Below are positions 27,674 through 39,391 of a stretch of 64,000 bases of DNA, in pieces (positions within the stretch are counted from its first letter, which is position 1; every line of letters begins with the position of its first letter). A program made the translations under genes and the position numbers. The stretch comes from Candidatus Lambdaproteobacteria bacterium RIFOXYD2_FULL_56_26 (GTDB lineage Bacteria > SAR324 > XYD2-FULL-50-16): positions 496,001 through 560,000 of the forward strand of contig MFNF01000001.1 in the NCBI GenBank assembly GCA_001783715.1, written 5' to 3'. The notes below the pieces were generated by a model. That model did no database searches and was not told the origin of the DNA. It saw nothing but the letters and a program-made list of their open reading frames with translations.

Positions 27674-28927
27674 ATGCGCCAGGTGAAACGCCAGGACGGT
27701 AGGATTGTTGTTGGCCTCGACATTGGCACCACCAAAATTTGTGTGGTCGCCGCCGAAATCACCGACCGCGGAAAAATTCGGATCATCGGCTTTGGCCAAG
27801 CCCCGTCGGAAGGGCTCAACCGGGGAGTGGTCACCAACATCTCCGCTGCCGCCAGATCCATCCGCACCGCCGTTGAGGAATGCCAACTCAAAAGCGGCCT
27901 GGAGATCGACTCGGTTTATGCCGGAATCGCCGGGCACCACATCACCGGCCTGAACCGGGACGGAGTGGTGGCGGTCAGGGGCGACACCATCACCGAACAG
28001 GACATCCAGCGGGTGATCGAAACCGCCAGGGCCTGCAACTTCCCGGACAAGGAAATTCTGCACACCCTTTGCCAGGAATACATCGTTGACGGCCAAGACG
28101 GGGTCAAGCAACCGATCGGCATGGCCGGGCGCAGACTCGAAGCAAGGGTCCACCTGATCCTGGGCTCGGTGACCAGTGCGGCCAACATTGTCCAATGCTG
28201 CCACAACGCCAACCTGCACGTGAACAACGTAGTTTTGGAGCCCTTGGCCTCCAGCTTGGCGGTTTTGGAAGAGGAAGAAAAGGAATTGGGGGTGATCCTG
28301 CTGGACATCGGCGGGGGCACCAGCGACATGGTGATCTACAAAAACGGCTCCATCGTCCACACCAGCGTACTGCCCTTGGGTGGGCATCAGGTGACCAACG
28401 ACATCGCCATCGGCCTCAGAACCACCAAGGACGAGGCCCTGCGGGTCAAACACGAATGCGGCATCGCCATGCTTTCGATGGTCAAGGAAAGTGAAACCGT
28501 GACCTTAAAGGGCATTGCCGGAAGGGAAGACCGGGTCTTGGACAAACGTCTGCTCGCTTCGGTGGTGCAGGCAAGGTTTGAAGAAATCTTCGGGCTGATC
28601 CTAGACGACGTTCGGCGCTCGGGCTACTTGCCCTCGATTGCCGCCGGAGTGGTTTTGACCGGCGGCTCGGCCTTGATGAGAGGGATTGCTAAGCTGGCCG
28701 AAGAGTCCATGCAAATGCAGGTGCGCATCGGCACCCCGACCCACATCGAAGGGCTCGAAGAACTGGTGGATTCACCGATCTACGCAACCGCAGTAGGGCT
28801 GGTAAAATATGCGGCGGAAAACGACTTGGACACTAGTTTTTCCAAGGATGCAAACCCCGAGAAGATCTTCACCAACGTGGTGGGCAACATGAAAAACAAC
28901 CTCAAGGGGTTTTTCGACTTGTTTTAA
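27674..28927 (+). CDS. ftsA: Cell division protein FtsA
   Basis: A 417-residue actin-fold ATPase that tethers FtsZ to the inner membrane. Phosphate-binding motifs VGLDIGTTKICVVAAE and LLDIGGGTSDMVIYKNGSI, the family-specific 1C subdomain (GIAGHHITGLNRDGVV) and adenosine motif VVLTGGSALMRGI are intact. The protein ends in an amphipathic membrane-targeting helix (MKNNLKGFFDLF). It precedes ftsZ by 113 bp; no ftsQ or mur gene precedes it here. Confidence 0.97.
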   Translation: MRQVKRQDGRIVVGLDIGTTKICVVAAEITDRGKIRIIGFGQAPSEGLNRGVVTNISAAARSIRTAVEECQLKSGLEIDSVYAGIAGHHITGLNRDGVVAVRGDTITEQDIQRVIETARACNFPDKEILHTLCQEYIVDGQDGVKQPIGMAGRRLEARVHLILGSVTSAANIVQCCHNANLHVNNVVLEPLASSLAVLEEEEKELGVILLDIGGGTSDMVIYKNGSIVHTSVLPLGGHQVTNDIAIGLRTTKDEALRVKHECGIAMLSMVKESETVTLKGIAGREDRVLDKRLLASVVQARFEEIFGLILDDVRRSGYLPSIAAGVVLTGGSALMRGIAKLAEESMQMQVRIGTPTHIEGLEELVDSPIYATAVGLVKYAAENDLDTSFSKDANPEKIFTNVVGNMKNNLKGFFDLF

Positions 28928-29040
28928 GTTTTAAGCTCCAACGGATTGGGGCTGGTTGGGTTTTGGTTTTTTAAGTCTGGTGGTTTGGTGGCAAACAATG
29001 GGAGTCCCAAGGGGCTCCCTCTTTCCGAATAAGGGGCCTC

Positions 29041-30300
29041 ATGGTCATTGAATTTGATAATCAATTTGAAGCAGGGTCCAACGAAACAGGGCTTCCTGTC
29101 ATCAAAGTGATCGGCGTTGGTGGTGGCGGTGGTAACGTAGTCAACCGGATGGTCCGAGACGGAATCAAAAAGGTCCGGTTTGCGGCGGCCAATACGGACG
29201 TGATGGTCCTCAACAGCTCCCTGGCCGACGTGACGATCCCCCTGGGAACCCAGATCACCAAAGGCTTGGGTGCAGGGATGAAGCCCGACATTGGCAAGCT
29301 TGCCGCCGAAGAGGCGATTGCCCAGATCCAAGAATTCCTCAAAGATGCGGACATGGTCTTCATCGCCGCCGGTATGGGCGGAGGGACCGGGACCGGTGCC
29401 GCTCCGGTGGTCGCCGAAATCGCTCGGGAGAAAAAGATCCTGACCGTTGGTGTAGTGACCACTCCTTTTAAGTTTGAAGGGAACAAACGGGCGAGAATCG
29501 CCGAAAAGGGAATTGAGGAGTTGCGCAAGCATGTGGACACCTTGATGGTAATCCCCAACAACAAGCTTCTGGAAATGGCTTCCCAGAAGACCACCATGAA
29601 CGAAGCTTTTGAGATTGCCGACGATGTACTCAAACAGGCGATCAGCGGGATCACCAACCTGGTGAACCTCGAAGGGGTGATCAACCTTGACTTTGCGGAC
29701 CTCAAAACTGTCATGTCCAACAAGGGCCGGGCGATCATGGGTACCGGCGTGGGCCACGGGGAAAACCGGGGCCTGGAAGCGGCCAAAAAAGCGGTCTCCA
29801 GTCCCTTGCTGTCGGACAAACCGATCAGCGGCGCTACTGGGGTCATCATCAACATCGTTGCCGACGAAGCCTTCAGCCTACTGGATGCAGGTGCAGCCGC
29901 CGATTTCATCCAAGGCACCGCCGACCAGGATGCCGATGTGATCTTCGGTTTGGTCAGCGACCCGACCAAACAAGACGAAGTGGTGATCACCGTCATTGCC
30001 ACCGGTTTCGAGGTCCCCGAAGAAACCGTCGTGGTCCAACGGCCTGTCCAACACGCCCCCCTGCGGGTGGCCTCCAGCCTCAAACATGTCAAAGAGGAGG
30101 AAGAGGAAAAGCCTGTCCCCAACTTCGCTGCCCAGGTGCCGGTGAGAGAATCGGCCAAAGAGGAAGTGGAGGAAACCCACCTCAAAAGCGTCGAAAAGGA
30201 CCTGCATTACCCGGACCTGACGATCAGCGAAGACGTACCCTTGAAAGTGGAGGACTACGAGATCCCCAGTTTTATGCGCAAACAACGTCTTCAACGCTAA
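29041..30300 (+). CDS. ftsZ: Cell division protein FtsZ
   Basis: The 419-residue tubulin-like GTPase that forms the division ring. Conserved elements: the GGGGGNVVNRMV loop, the tubulin signature GGGTGTGAAPVVAE, the T7 synergy loop NLDFADLKTVM, an acidic variable linker, and the conserved C-terminal peptide YEIPSFMRKQ that binds FtsA/ZipA. AAGGGG lies 5 nt before the ATG. A GC-rich hairpin follows 20 bp after the stop. Confidence 0.99.
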   Translation: MVIEFDNQFEAGSNETGLPVIKVIGVGGGGGNVVNRMVRDGIKKVRFAAANTDVMVLNSSLADVTIPLGTQITKGLGAGMKPDIGKLAAEEAIAQIQEFLKDADMVFIAAGMGGGTGTGAAPVVAEIAREKKILTVGVVTTPFKFEGNKRARIAEKGIEELRKHVDTLMVIPNNKLLEMASQKTTMNEAFEIADDVLKQAISGITNLVNLEGVINLDFADLKTVMSNKGRAIMGTGVGHGENRGLEAAKKAVSSPLLSDKPISGATGVIINIVADEAFSLLDAGAAADFIQGTADQDADVIFGLVSDPTKQDEVVITVIATGFEVPEETVVVQRPVQHAPLRVASSLKHVKEEEEEKPVPNFAAQVPVRESAKEEVEETHLKSVEKDLHYPDLTISEDVPLKVEDYEIPSFMRKQRLQR

Positions 30301-30320
30301 AGGCCCTTTCGACCCAAAAC

Positions 30321-30346
30321 TGCCCCCGGCCTGCCGGGGGCAATTT
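30321..30346 (+). terminator. Terminator-like hairpin after ftsZ
   Basis: TGCCCCCGG (30321-30329) and CCGGGGGCA (30334-30342) form a perfect 9-bp stem with a CCTG loop, followed by a short ATTT. The U-tract is weak, so termination may be partial and allow some read-through into the FHA genes that begin 12 bp later. Confidence 0.65.
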
Positions 30347-30357
30347 CCGATCCTGAC

Positions 30358-31224
30358 ATGAAGACCTCACTCAAGCCCTACCTTTGGGCCGCCTTGGCCA
30401 TTGTCTTGTCCAGCTGGGCGGCCTTGGAATTTGTTTTGCTGGTCAGCAGGCAGCTGGGCTACGGAGCCCAGGGCTTTTTGGCCGGAGCCGTCTTGGGCCT
30501 TTGTCTGGGTGCTTTTTTTACCGGGCTGGACGGTTTTTTTGGCCAGTCCCCCCTGCGCCTGGAACGGGGCCTCAAGTTTGGGGCCTTGATCGGCCTTTGT
30601 GGGGGGATCTTGGGTTTTTACCTGATCGACCAAATCGCCTTTCACTTTGAGCCCTTTTTTACCAATCCTACCATCGAGGCCTTGGCCTACGCCCAAAGGT
30701 GGGTTGTGCTCAGTCTGGCCTTGGGTGCCGCTCGGGGGGGGGCGGAGCAGAACAATTTGGCAGCTTCCAGGGCTTTGATCGCCAGCCTGCTGGCAGGGAT
30801 TTCGGCGGCGGTTTTGATCGGCCTTGTCTCCGGGTTTTTGGACCGCCCTTTTGTACTCCGTGGGTTTTCCATTTTCTTGTTTTGCTTTTTGTTTTTAGGA
30901 TTTCACCTGCGGTTTTTGCAGTACAAACGGGAACATTGGCTGCGAAGCCTCAACGGAAAGCATGAAGGGGCCGAGTTTGAATTGACCCGAGAACTGTATT
31001 TTCTGGGCACCCAAAGCAACGATGACATCAACCTGGACCGGTATGAAGAGGTCAACTCCACCCACGCCAAACTGCTCAAATACGAGTACGGGTACGCTCT
31101 GGTGGACAACGATCCCTTCTGCCGGACCTTCGTCAACTTTCGCAACATCACGGAACAACCCTTAAAAAAAGGGGACGTGATCAAGATCGGTAGCGCCCTT
31201 TTCCAATACTGTACCGCCGCCTAA
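30358..31224 (+). CDS. Membrane protein with C-terminal FHA domain
   Basis: A 288-residue protein. Residues 1-180 form about six hydrophobic segments (for example AALAIVLSSWAALEFVLLV and GALIGLCGGILGFYLI). After a basic stretch (RFLQYKREHWLRSLNGKH) the last 95 residues are FHA-like: ELTRELYFLGTQSNDDINLD, then VNSTHAKLLKYEYGYALVDN. FHA domains bind phosphothreonine. Only the Ser/His core (STHAKL) is clear and the usual GR is replaced by GT, so phosphopeptide binding is not certain. One base separates it from the next FHA gene, suggesting a joint system. Confidence 0.75.
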   Translation: MKTSLKPYLWAALAIVLSSWAALEFVLLVSRQLGYGAQGFLAGAVLGLCLGAFFTGLDGFFGQSPLRLERGLKFGALIGLCGGILGFYLIDQIAFHFEPFFTNPTIEALAYAQRWVVLSLALGAARGGAEQNNLAASRALIASLLAGISAAVLIGLVSGFLDRPFVLRGFSIFLFCFLFLGFHLRFLQYKREHWLRSLNGKHEGAEFELTRELYFLGTQSNDDINLDRYEEVNSTHAKLLKYEYGYALVDNDPFCRTFVNFRNITEQPLKKGDVIKIGSALFQYCTAA

Positions 31225-31225
31225 G

Positions 31226-32077
31226 ATGAAAAAAACTTTTGTCTCCTTATCCTTCCTCTCCCTTTGGTCCAGCCCGCTTTGGGCATTGGACAACTTTTTG
31301 GGTGCCACCGGAGAGATGGACCTGTTTTTTGTCCTTCCGGCGCTGGCGGTAGGCTTTGGGTTGGTCTTCTACTCCAAAAATCTGTACCTCAGGCCACCCA
31401 AAAAGGAAGTGGGGTTTCTTTCGATCACCCCCCACAAAAAGCAGCGGTTTTTTCCGGTTTCCGACCAACTGGAGAACATGGAACCCGTGGTGGCCGCCCT
31501 TTCCGAGCCGGACACCAACGTTTACAGCAACCTCTCCAAGATCACCTTGACCCACAAACCGGGCGGGGTTTACCTGGAGGAAAAGAATTACAAGATCTCC
31601 ATCCTGATCAACCGCAGGCGCAGCCGCAGGTGTTACCTCAACGACGGGGACATCCTGGACATGGGCGAGTTGACCTTGATGTTCACCACTCCCTTGCCGC
31701 CCAAAGAAGACGAAGAAAAAACGCTCGAAGGCAGCCACCTGATCCCCCGGAACAAACGGGTCCAAGGGCGGCCGATCAAGGCCTACCCCAGTCTGATCCC
31801 GGCGGATACCAGGAAAAAGACCTACTACCTGACCAAGAACCTGACCTTTATCGGTCGCAGCGACACCTGTGATCTGGTCAGCAAGGCCAAGTCCATCGAT
31901 CCCAGGCATTCCAAGATCGAGAAAGTGGCCGGTCGCTACAAGATTACCGACCTGGAAACCCTGGGCGGCACCTACGTCAATGGACGGCGGGTGGAACAAA
32001 AGTTCCTCAAGGACGGCGACACCGTGACCTTCGAGGCAGTCAAATACACCTTTTCTCTCAGCGGCAACCCCCGCTAG
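31226..32077 (+). CDS. Membrane-anchored protein with FHA domain(s)
   Basis: A 283-residue protein with an N-terminal signal/anchor (residues 1-21), a second hydrophobic segment (LFFVLPALAVGFGLVFY) and a clear C-terminal FHA domain: LTFIGRSDTCDLV, then IDPRHSKIEKVAGRYKITDL and LGGTYVNGRRV (conserved Gly-Arg, Ser-x-x-His-like and Asn). The middle region (KITLTHKPGGVYLEEKNYKI) may be a degenerate first FHA. It is probably a receptor for a Ser/Thr kinase-phosphorylated partner; no such kinase is seen in this window. Directly follows the other FHA gene. Confidence 0.82.
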   Translation: MKKTFVSLSFLSLWSSPLWALDNFLGATGEMDLFFVLPALAVGFGLVFYSKNLYLRPPKKEVGFLSITPHKKQRFFPVSDQLENMEPVVAALSEPDTNVYSNLSKITLTHKPGGVYLEEKNYKISILINRRRSRRCYLNDGDILDMGELTLMFTTPLPPKEDEEKTLEGSHLIPRNKRVQGRPIKAYPSLIPADTRKKTYYLTKNLTFIGRSDTCDLVSKAKSIDPRHSKIEKVAGRYKITDLETLGGTYVNGRRVEQKFLKDGDTVTFEAVKYTFSLSGNPR

Positions 32078-32121
32078 CCCAAGGGCTTGGCCAAAAAGCC
32101 CGTTTCTTTTTTTAATCCAAC

Positions 32122-33300
32122 ATGAGCGAAGTTTTTACCGCCCCCAAGGGCTTTCGGTTCTCCGGCACCACTGCCGGAATTAAGGTTTCGGGCAACAAAG
32201 ACCTGGGCTTGGTGGTCTTGGACCAACCGGGCATCATGGGGGGAGTTTACACCAAAAACAAATTCCCTTCCGCCCATGTGGACTACTGCCGGACCTTGAC
32301 CCCTTGCGATTCCTTTGGTGCCCTGGTGGTCAATTCGGGCAACGCCAATGCCGCCACCGGCGAGGAAGGGCGCAAACGAAACCTGGAAATGGCCCAAACC
32401 TTTGCCAACCAACTGGGCTTCCACTTTGAACAGGTCTTCACCTCCTCGACCGGAGTGGTGGGCCGCCACTTGCCCATTGAAATCATCAAAAAGGCCAGCT
32501 GGCAGGCGGTCAGCGAATTGAGCGACGACCCCATGTCCTTTGCCAAGTCGATCATGACCACCGACTTGACCGACAAGCTTTGCCAGCGGTCGGTGGAGAT
32601 CGAAGGGCAGACCTACCAAATCCTGGGTATCGCCAAAGGTTCGGGGATGATCATGCCGAACATGGGGACTATGCTGGCCTACATCTTCACCGATGCCCCG
32701 ATTCCCGCCGAACGGATCCAAGGGATCATCCAAGAGGTCGCCGACCAGAGCTTTAACCTGATCAGCGTGGACGGAGACTCCTCGACCAACGACACCTTGA
32801 TGCTGATTTCCTCCCACCCCGGAGAAAACAAGGCACTGGAACGGACCGAACGGGCGATCCTGGAAGTGGCCCAGGACTTGGCTCAAAAGATTGCCGCCGA
32901 TGGCGAAGGGGCCAAGCACCTCCTGGAAGTGACCATTAAAAGTGCCCCGGACCGGGCGATTGCCAAACGGGCGATCATGGCGATCCTCAATTCTCCGTTG
33001 GTCAAAACAGCGATCCACGGCCAAGACCCCAACTGGGGCCGCATTCTGGTGGCTTTGGGCAACGGCTTGGAGCCGGTTCCCGGCTTTTTCCATCAGCCTC
33101 TGGACATCGACATCCAAGGGGTTCGGGTGTACGAAAAAGGTTCGCCTAAGCCCTTTGACGACAAGGAACTGAGAACCAAAATGGCGGAATTTAAGGTGGA
33201 AATCCTGGTGGACCTGGATGCCGGGGAAACCAGCCTGACCGGCTGGGGCTGCGACCTGAGCCGGGATTACATCGCCATCAATGCCGATTACCGGACCTGA
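32122..33300 (+). CDS. argJ: Glutamate N-acetyltransferase / amino-acid acetyltransferase ArgJ
   Basis: A 392-residue Ntn-fold enzyme that transfers acetyl from N-acetylornithine to glutamate, recycling acetyl in arginine biosynthesis. Self-cleavage is expected at the conserved MPNMGTMLAYIFTDA, whose Thr is the nucleophile; upstream the TSSTGVVGRHLP motif forms the oxyanion hole. There is no Shine-Dalgarno sequence before the ATG; a TTTAAT-like -10 box lies only 5 nt upstream, which fits a leaderless transcript. Its stop overlaps the pdxB start (TGATG). Confidence 0.96.
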   Translation: MSEVFTAPKGFRFSGTTAGIKVSGNKDLGLVVLDQPGIMGGVYTKNKFPSAHVDYCRTLTPCDSFGALVVNSGNANAATGEEGRKRNLEMAQTFANQLGFHFEQVFTSSTGVVGRHLPIEIIKKASWQAVSELSDDPMSFAKSIMTTDLTDKLCQRSVEIEGQTYQILGIAKGSGMIMPNMGTMLAYIFTDAPIPAERIQGIIQEVADQSFNLISVDGDSSTNDTLMLISSHPGENKALERTERAILEVAQDLAQKIAADGEGAKHLLEVTIKSAPDRAIAKRAIMAILNSPLVKTAIHGQDPNWGRILVALGNGLEPVPGFFHQPLDIDIQGVRVYEKGSPKPFDDKELRTKMAEFKVEILVDLDAGETSLTGWGCDLSRDYIAINADYRT

Positions 33301-34373
33301 TGCGCATTCTGGTTGACCGGCACATCCCCTGGGTCCAAGAACTGTTTGGCAGCCGGGGGGAGCTGGTTTTTTTCGACCGAACCCCTCCGCCCGACTTGGC
33401 TCGGGCCGAGGCCCTGCTGGTCCGTTCGACCCTCAAGATCAACGCCCAACTGTTCTCCCAACACCAACCTCGTTTTGTGGGCACCGCTACCGCCGGGACC
33501 GACCACCTCGACTTGCCGTATCTGGCGGCACAGGGGATACGGGTGGCCTCGGCTCCAGGCTGCAATGGTTTGGCGGTGGCCCAGTGGGTGATCGCCGGTT
33601 TGGTGATCCTCAAGGGCACCGACCTCAAGGGCCTACGGCTGGGGATCGTCGGGCTGGGCCAAGTGGGGCGAAGACTGGCGGCCTTGGGCCAAGCCTTGGG
33701 CATGGAGGTCCGGGCCAATGACCCTCCGGCCCAAGCCCAGGGGCAAACCGGTCCTTGGGAAACCTTGGAAGACCTGCTCGGTTGGGCCGAAGTGGTAAGC
33801 CTGCATGTCCCTTGGACCACGGAAGGCCCCTTTCCGACCTACTCTTTGTTGGACCACAAAAAACTGGCCCTGCTCCGCCCGGGGGCGCTGTTGGTCAACA
33901 GTTGTCGGGGTGGCGTGGTGGAGGAATCCGCCTTGCTGGAACTGCTGCCCAAACTTTGCCCCCCGGTGATCGACACCTGGGCCGGGGAACCGCAGATCAA
34001 CCGGCGTTTGCTCAACCAAACCGGTCTGGCCAGTCCCCATGTGGCGGGATACAGCGAGGAAGCCAAGGCCAAGGGGACCTGGGCGATTGCCCAAGCCTTT
34101 GGGGAGTGGCTTGGACTCCCTCCCTTGCCCGGTCCACCGTTCCTGCCGCCCTTGGAAGTTACCGTAGGTCCTTCCCCGGCAGTCTTTTTGGCCCAGATCA
34201 CCGGGATCGACCGGGACAACCGAGCCCTCAAGGCAGGCGGAGACTTTGCCCAGCTCCGCAACCAATATCCCTTCCGCCGGGAATGGCAGTCGGTCCACCT
34301 CCAAGGGGTGGGCCAACTGCCACTGTCCCAACAACATTTCTACCGATCCTTGGGCTTTGTCCTTCCGCCTTAG
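33300..34373 (+). CDS. pdxB: Erythronate-4-phosphate dehydrogenase
   Basis: A 357-residue NAD-dependent D-2-hydroxyacid dehydrogenase of the PdxB type, second step of the DXP-dependent pyridoxal phosphate pathway. Family signatures are VRSTLKINAQL, VGTATAGTDHLDLPYLAAQG, VASAPGCNGLAVAQ, the NAD motif LGIVGLGQVGRRLA, and NSCRGGVVEESAL. The C-terminal dimerisation region typical of PdxB is present in shortened form. It is translationally coupled to argJ, an unusual pairing, and converges on the next gene with a 4-bp overlap. Confidence 0.88.
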   Translation: MRILVDRHIPWVQELFGSRGELVFFDRTPPPDLARAEALLVRSTLKINAQLFSQHQPRFVGTATAGTDHLDLPYLAAQGIRVASAPGCNGLAVAQWVIAGLVILKGTDLKGLRLGIVGLGQVGRRLAALGQALGMEVRANDPPAQAQGQTGPWETLEDLLGWAEVVSLHVPWTTEGPFPTYSLLDHKKLALLRPGALLVNSCRGGVVEESALLELLPKLCPPVIDTWAGEPQINRRLLNQTGLASPHVAGYSEEAKAKGTWAIAQAFGEWLGLPPLPGPPFLPPLEVTVGPSPAVFLAQITGIDRDNRALKAGGDFAQLRNQYPFRREWQSVHLQGVGQLPLSQQHFYRSLGFVLPP

Positions 34374-35875
34374 GGAGCCGTCGGGGCAGTGGGCACCGTA
34401 AAGCTATAGTCGGTGGTCGTGGAAGCCAGAGCATGGGTCTGGGCGGTGGTGAAGACCTGGGTGGCGGTGACCGGCGAGGTGGAATAGTACCCCTGGTTTG
34501 CCGCCCAGCTGCAGTCGTTGGTCGGAGAATAGGCGATCTTGTCCGCCGTAGAAGCCCAGATGCCGCTGGCATTGGGGGCGAGGGTCTGTTTTTGCACAAA
34601 AGCCAGGGCAGTCCTTTGGTTGCTCGGTCCCGCCCAGTTGCAGAGCATCCCGTCGATGGAAAACTTGGGGCTGTTGCTGGCATTTTGGGCAAACCCAAAG
34701 TAGGCGGTCCCGCCGGTACCGGTGGTGCTGACGTTGAAGGTCCGAGTCCAGCCGTCTTGGGAGCCGGCCTGCCAGGAGTAGGCAACGTCCCCGTAGCCAC
34801 TGGAATCCACCGAAGCAATCATGGTGTTGAGATTTTGGTTCCACCCGGAGGTCAGAACCTGCCCATCGGTACCATAGTAGGAGGTCACCGTCGAGGCAAA
34901 CTCGGCCAAGATCAGCTTGTAGGTCAGTTTGGTGGCAGTTTGTTCATACACCACTGAAGCGACAGTCTTGCCGGTGGTTTGGGTGCCGCCGGACCGTTCC
35001 AACTTCAAGAGGCCCTTGTAGGTGTCGTTGGAGGCATCAAAGGGAACATGGTTCAAGGTGACCCCAAAGGTCTCGGCGGTGGAGGAGCCGTTGGGGGTGT
35101 AGCTGAAGTTGAGGCTGGAGGTGTAGGAAGCGTAACCTGCCGCCGTGTCGGCGTTGCGGGTCAAGGTGCCCGAGGTGACGGTCATGCCTTTGGCCACAAC
35201 TTCCGCTGCGGTCAGGTCGGTTAAAAGGTCCAAGGTGGCCCCCACTGCGGGCAGCTCCCTCCCGTTGATCCTGGCCACACAAAGCATCATCGCCGCCGAA
35301 CCCAAGCCTACGTCCACCTTTTGGGCAACATTGGTGACCAAGCTGTTCATCTTTGCCGCCGAACAGGCGGTGCCGTCCGACTCGGCGGAGCTCCACAGGC
35401 CCAAATCCCCACTGGGCAGACAACCGTCTTTGGGCGCATTGCCAGCCGTGGTCGGACAGATAGCCACCTCCGCCCCGCCGGTCACCGAGGAGGTGTGGTT
35501 GGGGTGATTGCTGTAATAAAGCGAAGGCCCGTAGCAGTTGACCGCCGCCGCATTTCCCGCCCCGGCGTTTAAGGCGGAAAAACATCCATCGATAGTGGTG
35601 GCGGTGGTGGTTTCGAGCAACTTGGCTTTTTTGGTGGCATAGTCGCCGTTGCCGGTGGTGGTAGTGGCAAAGTATTGTCCCGCTTTTTTGGCGGTGCCGG
35701 CCGCCTGGGTGCTGGAAGTGACCGCCAAGCTGGTGGGCATCGCCGTCTTGTTGGTGACGGTGGTGGTGGTACTCGTATCTACCGCACTGGTGGTGGATTT
35801 GGTTTTACAGCCGCCCAAGCCCAGAGACAGCACCAGAATTGCGGACAGGACCCAGCCCCAAGAGACCTTGTTCAT
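34370..35875 (-). CDS. Large Thr/Ala/Ser-rich lipoprotein of unknown function
   Basis: A 501-residue lipoprotein: signal peptide and lipobox LGLGGC (Cys23), then a Thr/Ser-rich segment with runs such as TSTTTTVTNKT, and a long body rich in Thr, Ala, Ser, Gly and Asn with several cysteines. Composition is that of secreted or surface-exposed beta-rich proteins. No family is recognised. A good promoter and GGAG 9 nt upstream support the start. It stands alone between convergent pdxB and divergent icd. Confidence 0.75.
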   Translation of the reverse strand: MNKVSWGWVLSAILVLSLGLGGCKTKSTTSAVDTSTTTTVTNKTAMPTSLAVTSSTQAAGTAKKAGQYFATTTTGNGDYATKKAKLLETTTATTIDGCFSALNAGAGNAAAVNCYGPSLYYSNHPNHTSSVTGGAEVAICPTTAGNAPKDGCLPSGDLGLWSSAESDGTACSAAKMNSLVTNVAQKVDVGLGSAAMMLCVARINGRELPAVGATLDLLTDLTAAEVVAKGMTVTSGTLTRNADTAAGYASYTSSLNFSYTPNGSSTAETFGVTLNHVPFDASNDTYKGLLKLERSGGTQTTGKTVASVVYEQTATKLTYKLILAEFASTVTSYYGTDGQVLTSGWNQNLNTMIASVDSSGYGDVAYSWQAGSQDGWTRTFNVSTTGTGGTAYFGFAQNASNSPKFSIDGMLCNWAGPSNQRTALAFVQKQTLAPNASGIWASTADKIAYSPTNDCSWAANQGYYSTSPVTATQVFTTAQTHALASTTTDYSFTVPTAPTAP

Positions 35876-38463
<2,588 letters not shown>

Positions 38464-38477
38464 CCTGCTGCGATTTC

Positions 38478-38540
38478 CCAACCTGCTCTTGGCAGGTTGG
38501 GGTTTTAAGGAAAAACCCGCTGTTTGGCGGGTTTTTTTTT
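38478..38540 (+). terminator. Tandem rho-independent terminators after icd
   Basis: First hairpin: CCAACCTGC/GCAGGTTGG (38478-38486 and 38492-38500), followed by GGTTTT. Second, stronger hairpin: AAACCCGC/GCGGGTTT (38513-38520 and 38527-38534), with a 6-nt loop and a run of T up to 38540. Confidence 0.92.
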
Positions 38541-38617
38541 GGGCAAAACAACCACCGGAACCGAGGAAGCCCCTTTTTTGCGCTGCAAAAAAAATCGGAT
38601 TTTGTTACCCTCCCCCC

Positions 38618-39337
38618 ATGCTGCTAGAAACCAGAGACCTGATCAAAACCTATGGGAAACGTACCGTCGTCAAGGGGGTTTCCTTTTCCATCAAACAAGG
38701 TGAGGTGGTGGGCCTCTTGGGGGCCAACGGCGCAGGCAAGACCACCAGCTTTTACATGGTGGTTGGGGTGGTGCGCCCCAGTTCGGGGCAGATCTTTTTG
38801 GACAACCAAGAGATCACCGGGCTGGCGATGTACAAACGAGCCCGACTGGGCCTGGGCTACCTGCCCCAGGAGGCTTCGGTCTTTCGCAAGTTGACGGTGG
38901 AACAAAACCTGATGGCCATTTTGGAGACCTTGGGCCTGACCAAAGGGGAGCAGCAAAAAAAGGCAGACCAGATCCTAGACGACCTCCACATCCAGCACAT
39001 CCGCAAAAACAAGGGGTTTTCCTTGTCCGGCGGGGAACGCAGGCGGGTCGAAATCGCTCGGGCTTTGGTCACCGACCCGAAATTTATGCTCCTGGACGAG
39101 CCCTTTGCCGGGGTGGACCCGATTGCGGTGATCGACATCCAAGGGGTGATCAAAGACCTTTTGGCCAGGAACATCGGCATTTTGATCACCGACCACAACG
39201 TCCGGGAAACCCTGGGTATCGTGGACCGAGCCTACATCATGAACGACGGTTTGATCCTGGTGGACGGGACCCCGGCGGAAATCATCCAAAACGAAACGGC
39301 CAAAAAGGTTTACCTGGGAGAGCACTTTACCTTGTAA
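38618..39337 (+). CDS. lptB: LPS export ABC transporter ATPase LptB
   Basis: A 239-residue ABC ATPase: Walker A LLGANGAGKTTSFYMVVG, Q-loop LPQEASVFRKLTVEQN, signature LSGGERRRVEIARALV, Walker B FMLLDEPFAGVDP and H-loop ITDHNVRET. The FAGVDPIAV and DHNVRETL segments are the specific LptB form. It powers extraction of lipopolysaccharide from the inner membrane with LptFG. The ATG at 38618 fits the family N-terminus; the frame is open upstream into icd. The leader just before the ATG is C-rich, with no Shine-Dalgarno sequence. The usual neighbours lptA, lptC and rpoN are absent. Confidence 0.95.
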   Translation: MLLETRDLIKTYGKRTVVKGVSFSIKQGEVVGLLGANGAGKTTSFYMVVGVVRPSSGQIFLDNQEITGLAMYKRARLGLGYLPQEASVFRKLTVEQNLMAILETLGLTKGEQQKKADQILDDLHIQHIRKNKGFSLSGGERRRVEIARALVTDPKFMLLDEPFAGVDPIAVIDIQGVIKDLLARNIGILITDHNVRETLGIVDRAYIMNDGLILVDGTPAEIIQNETAKKVYLGEHFTL

Positions 39338-39391
39338 CCTTGAGGCCCAGCAGAAACCGATTTTTTCCCTTCAGCCCCAAAGCCCGCATCT

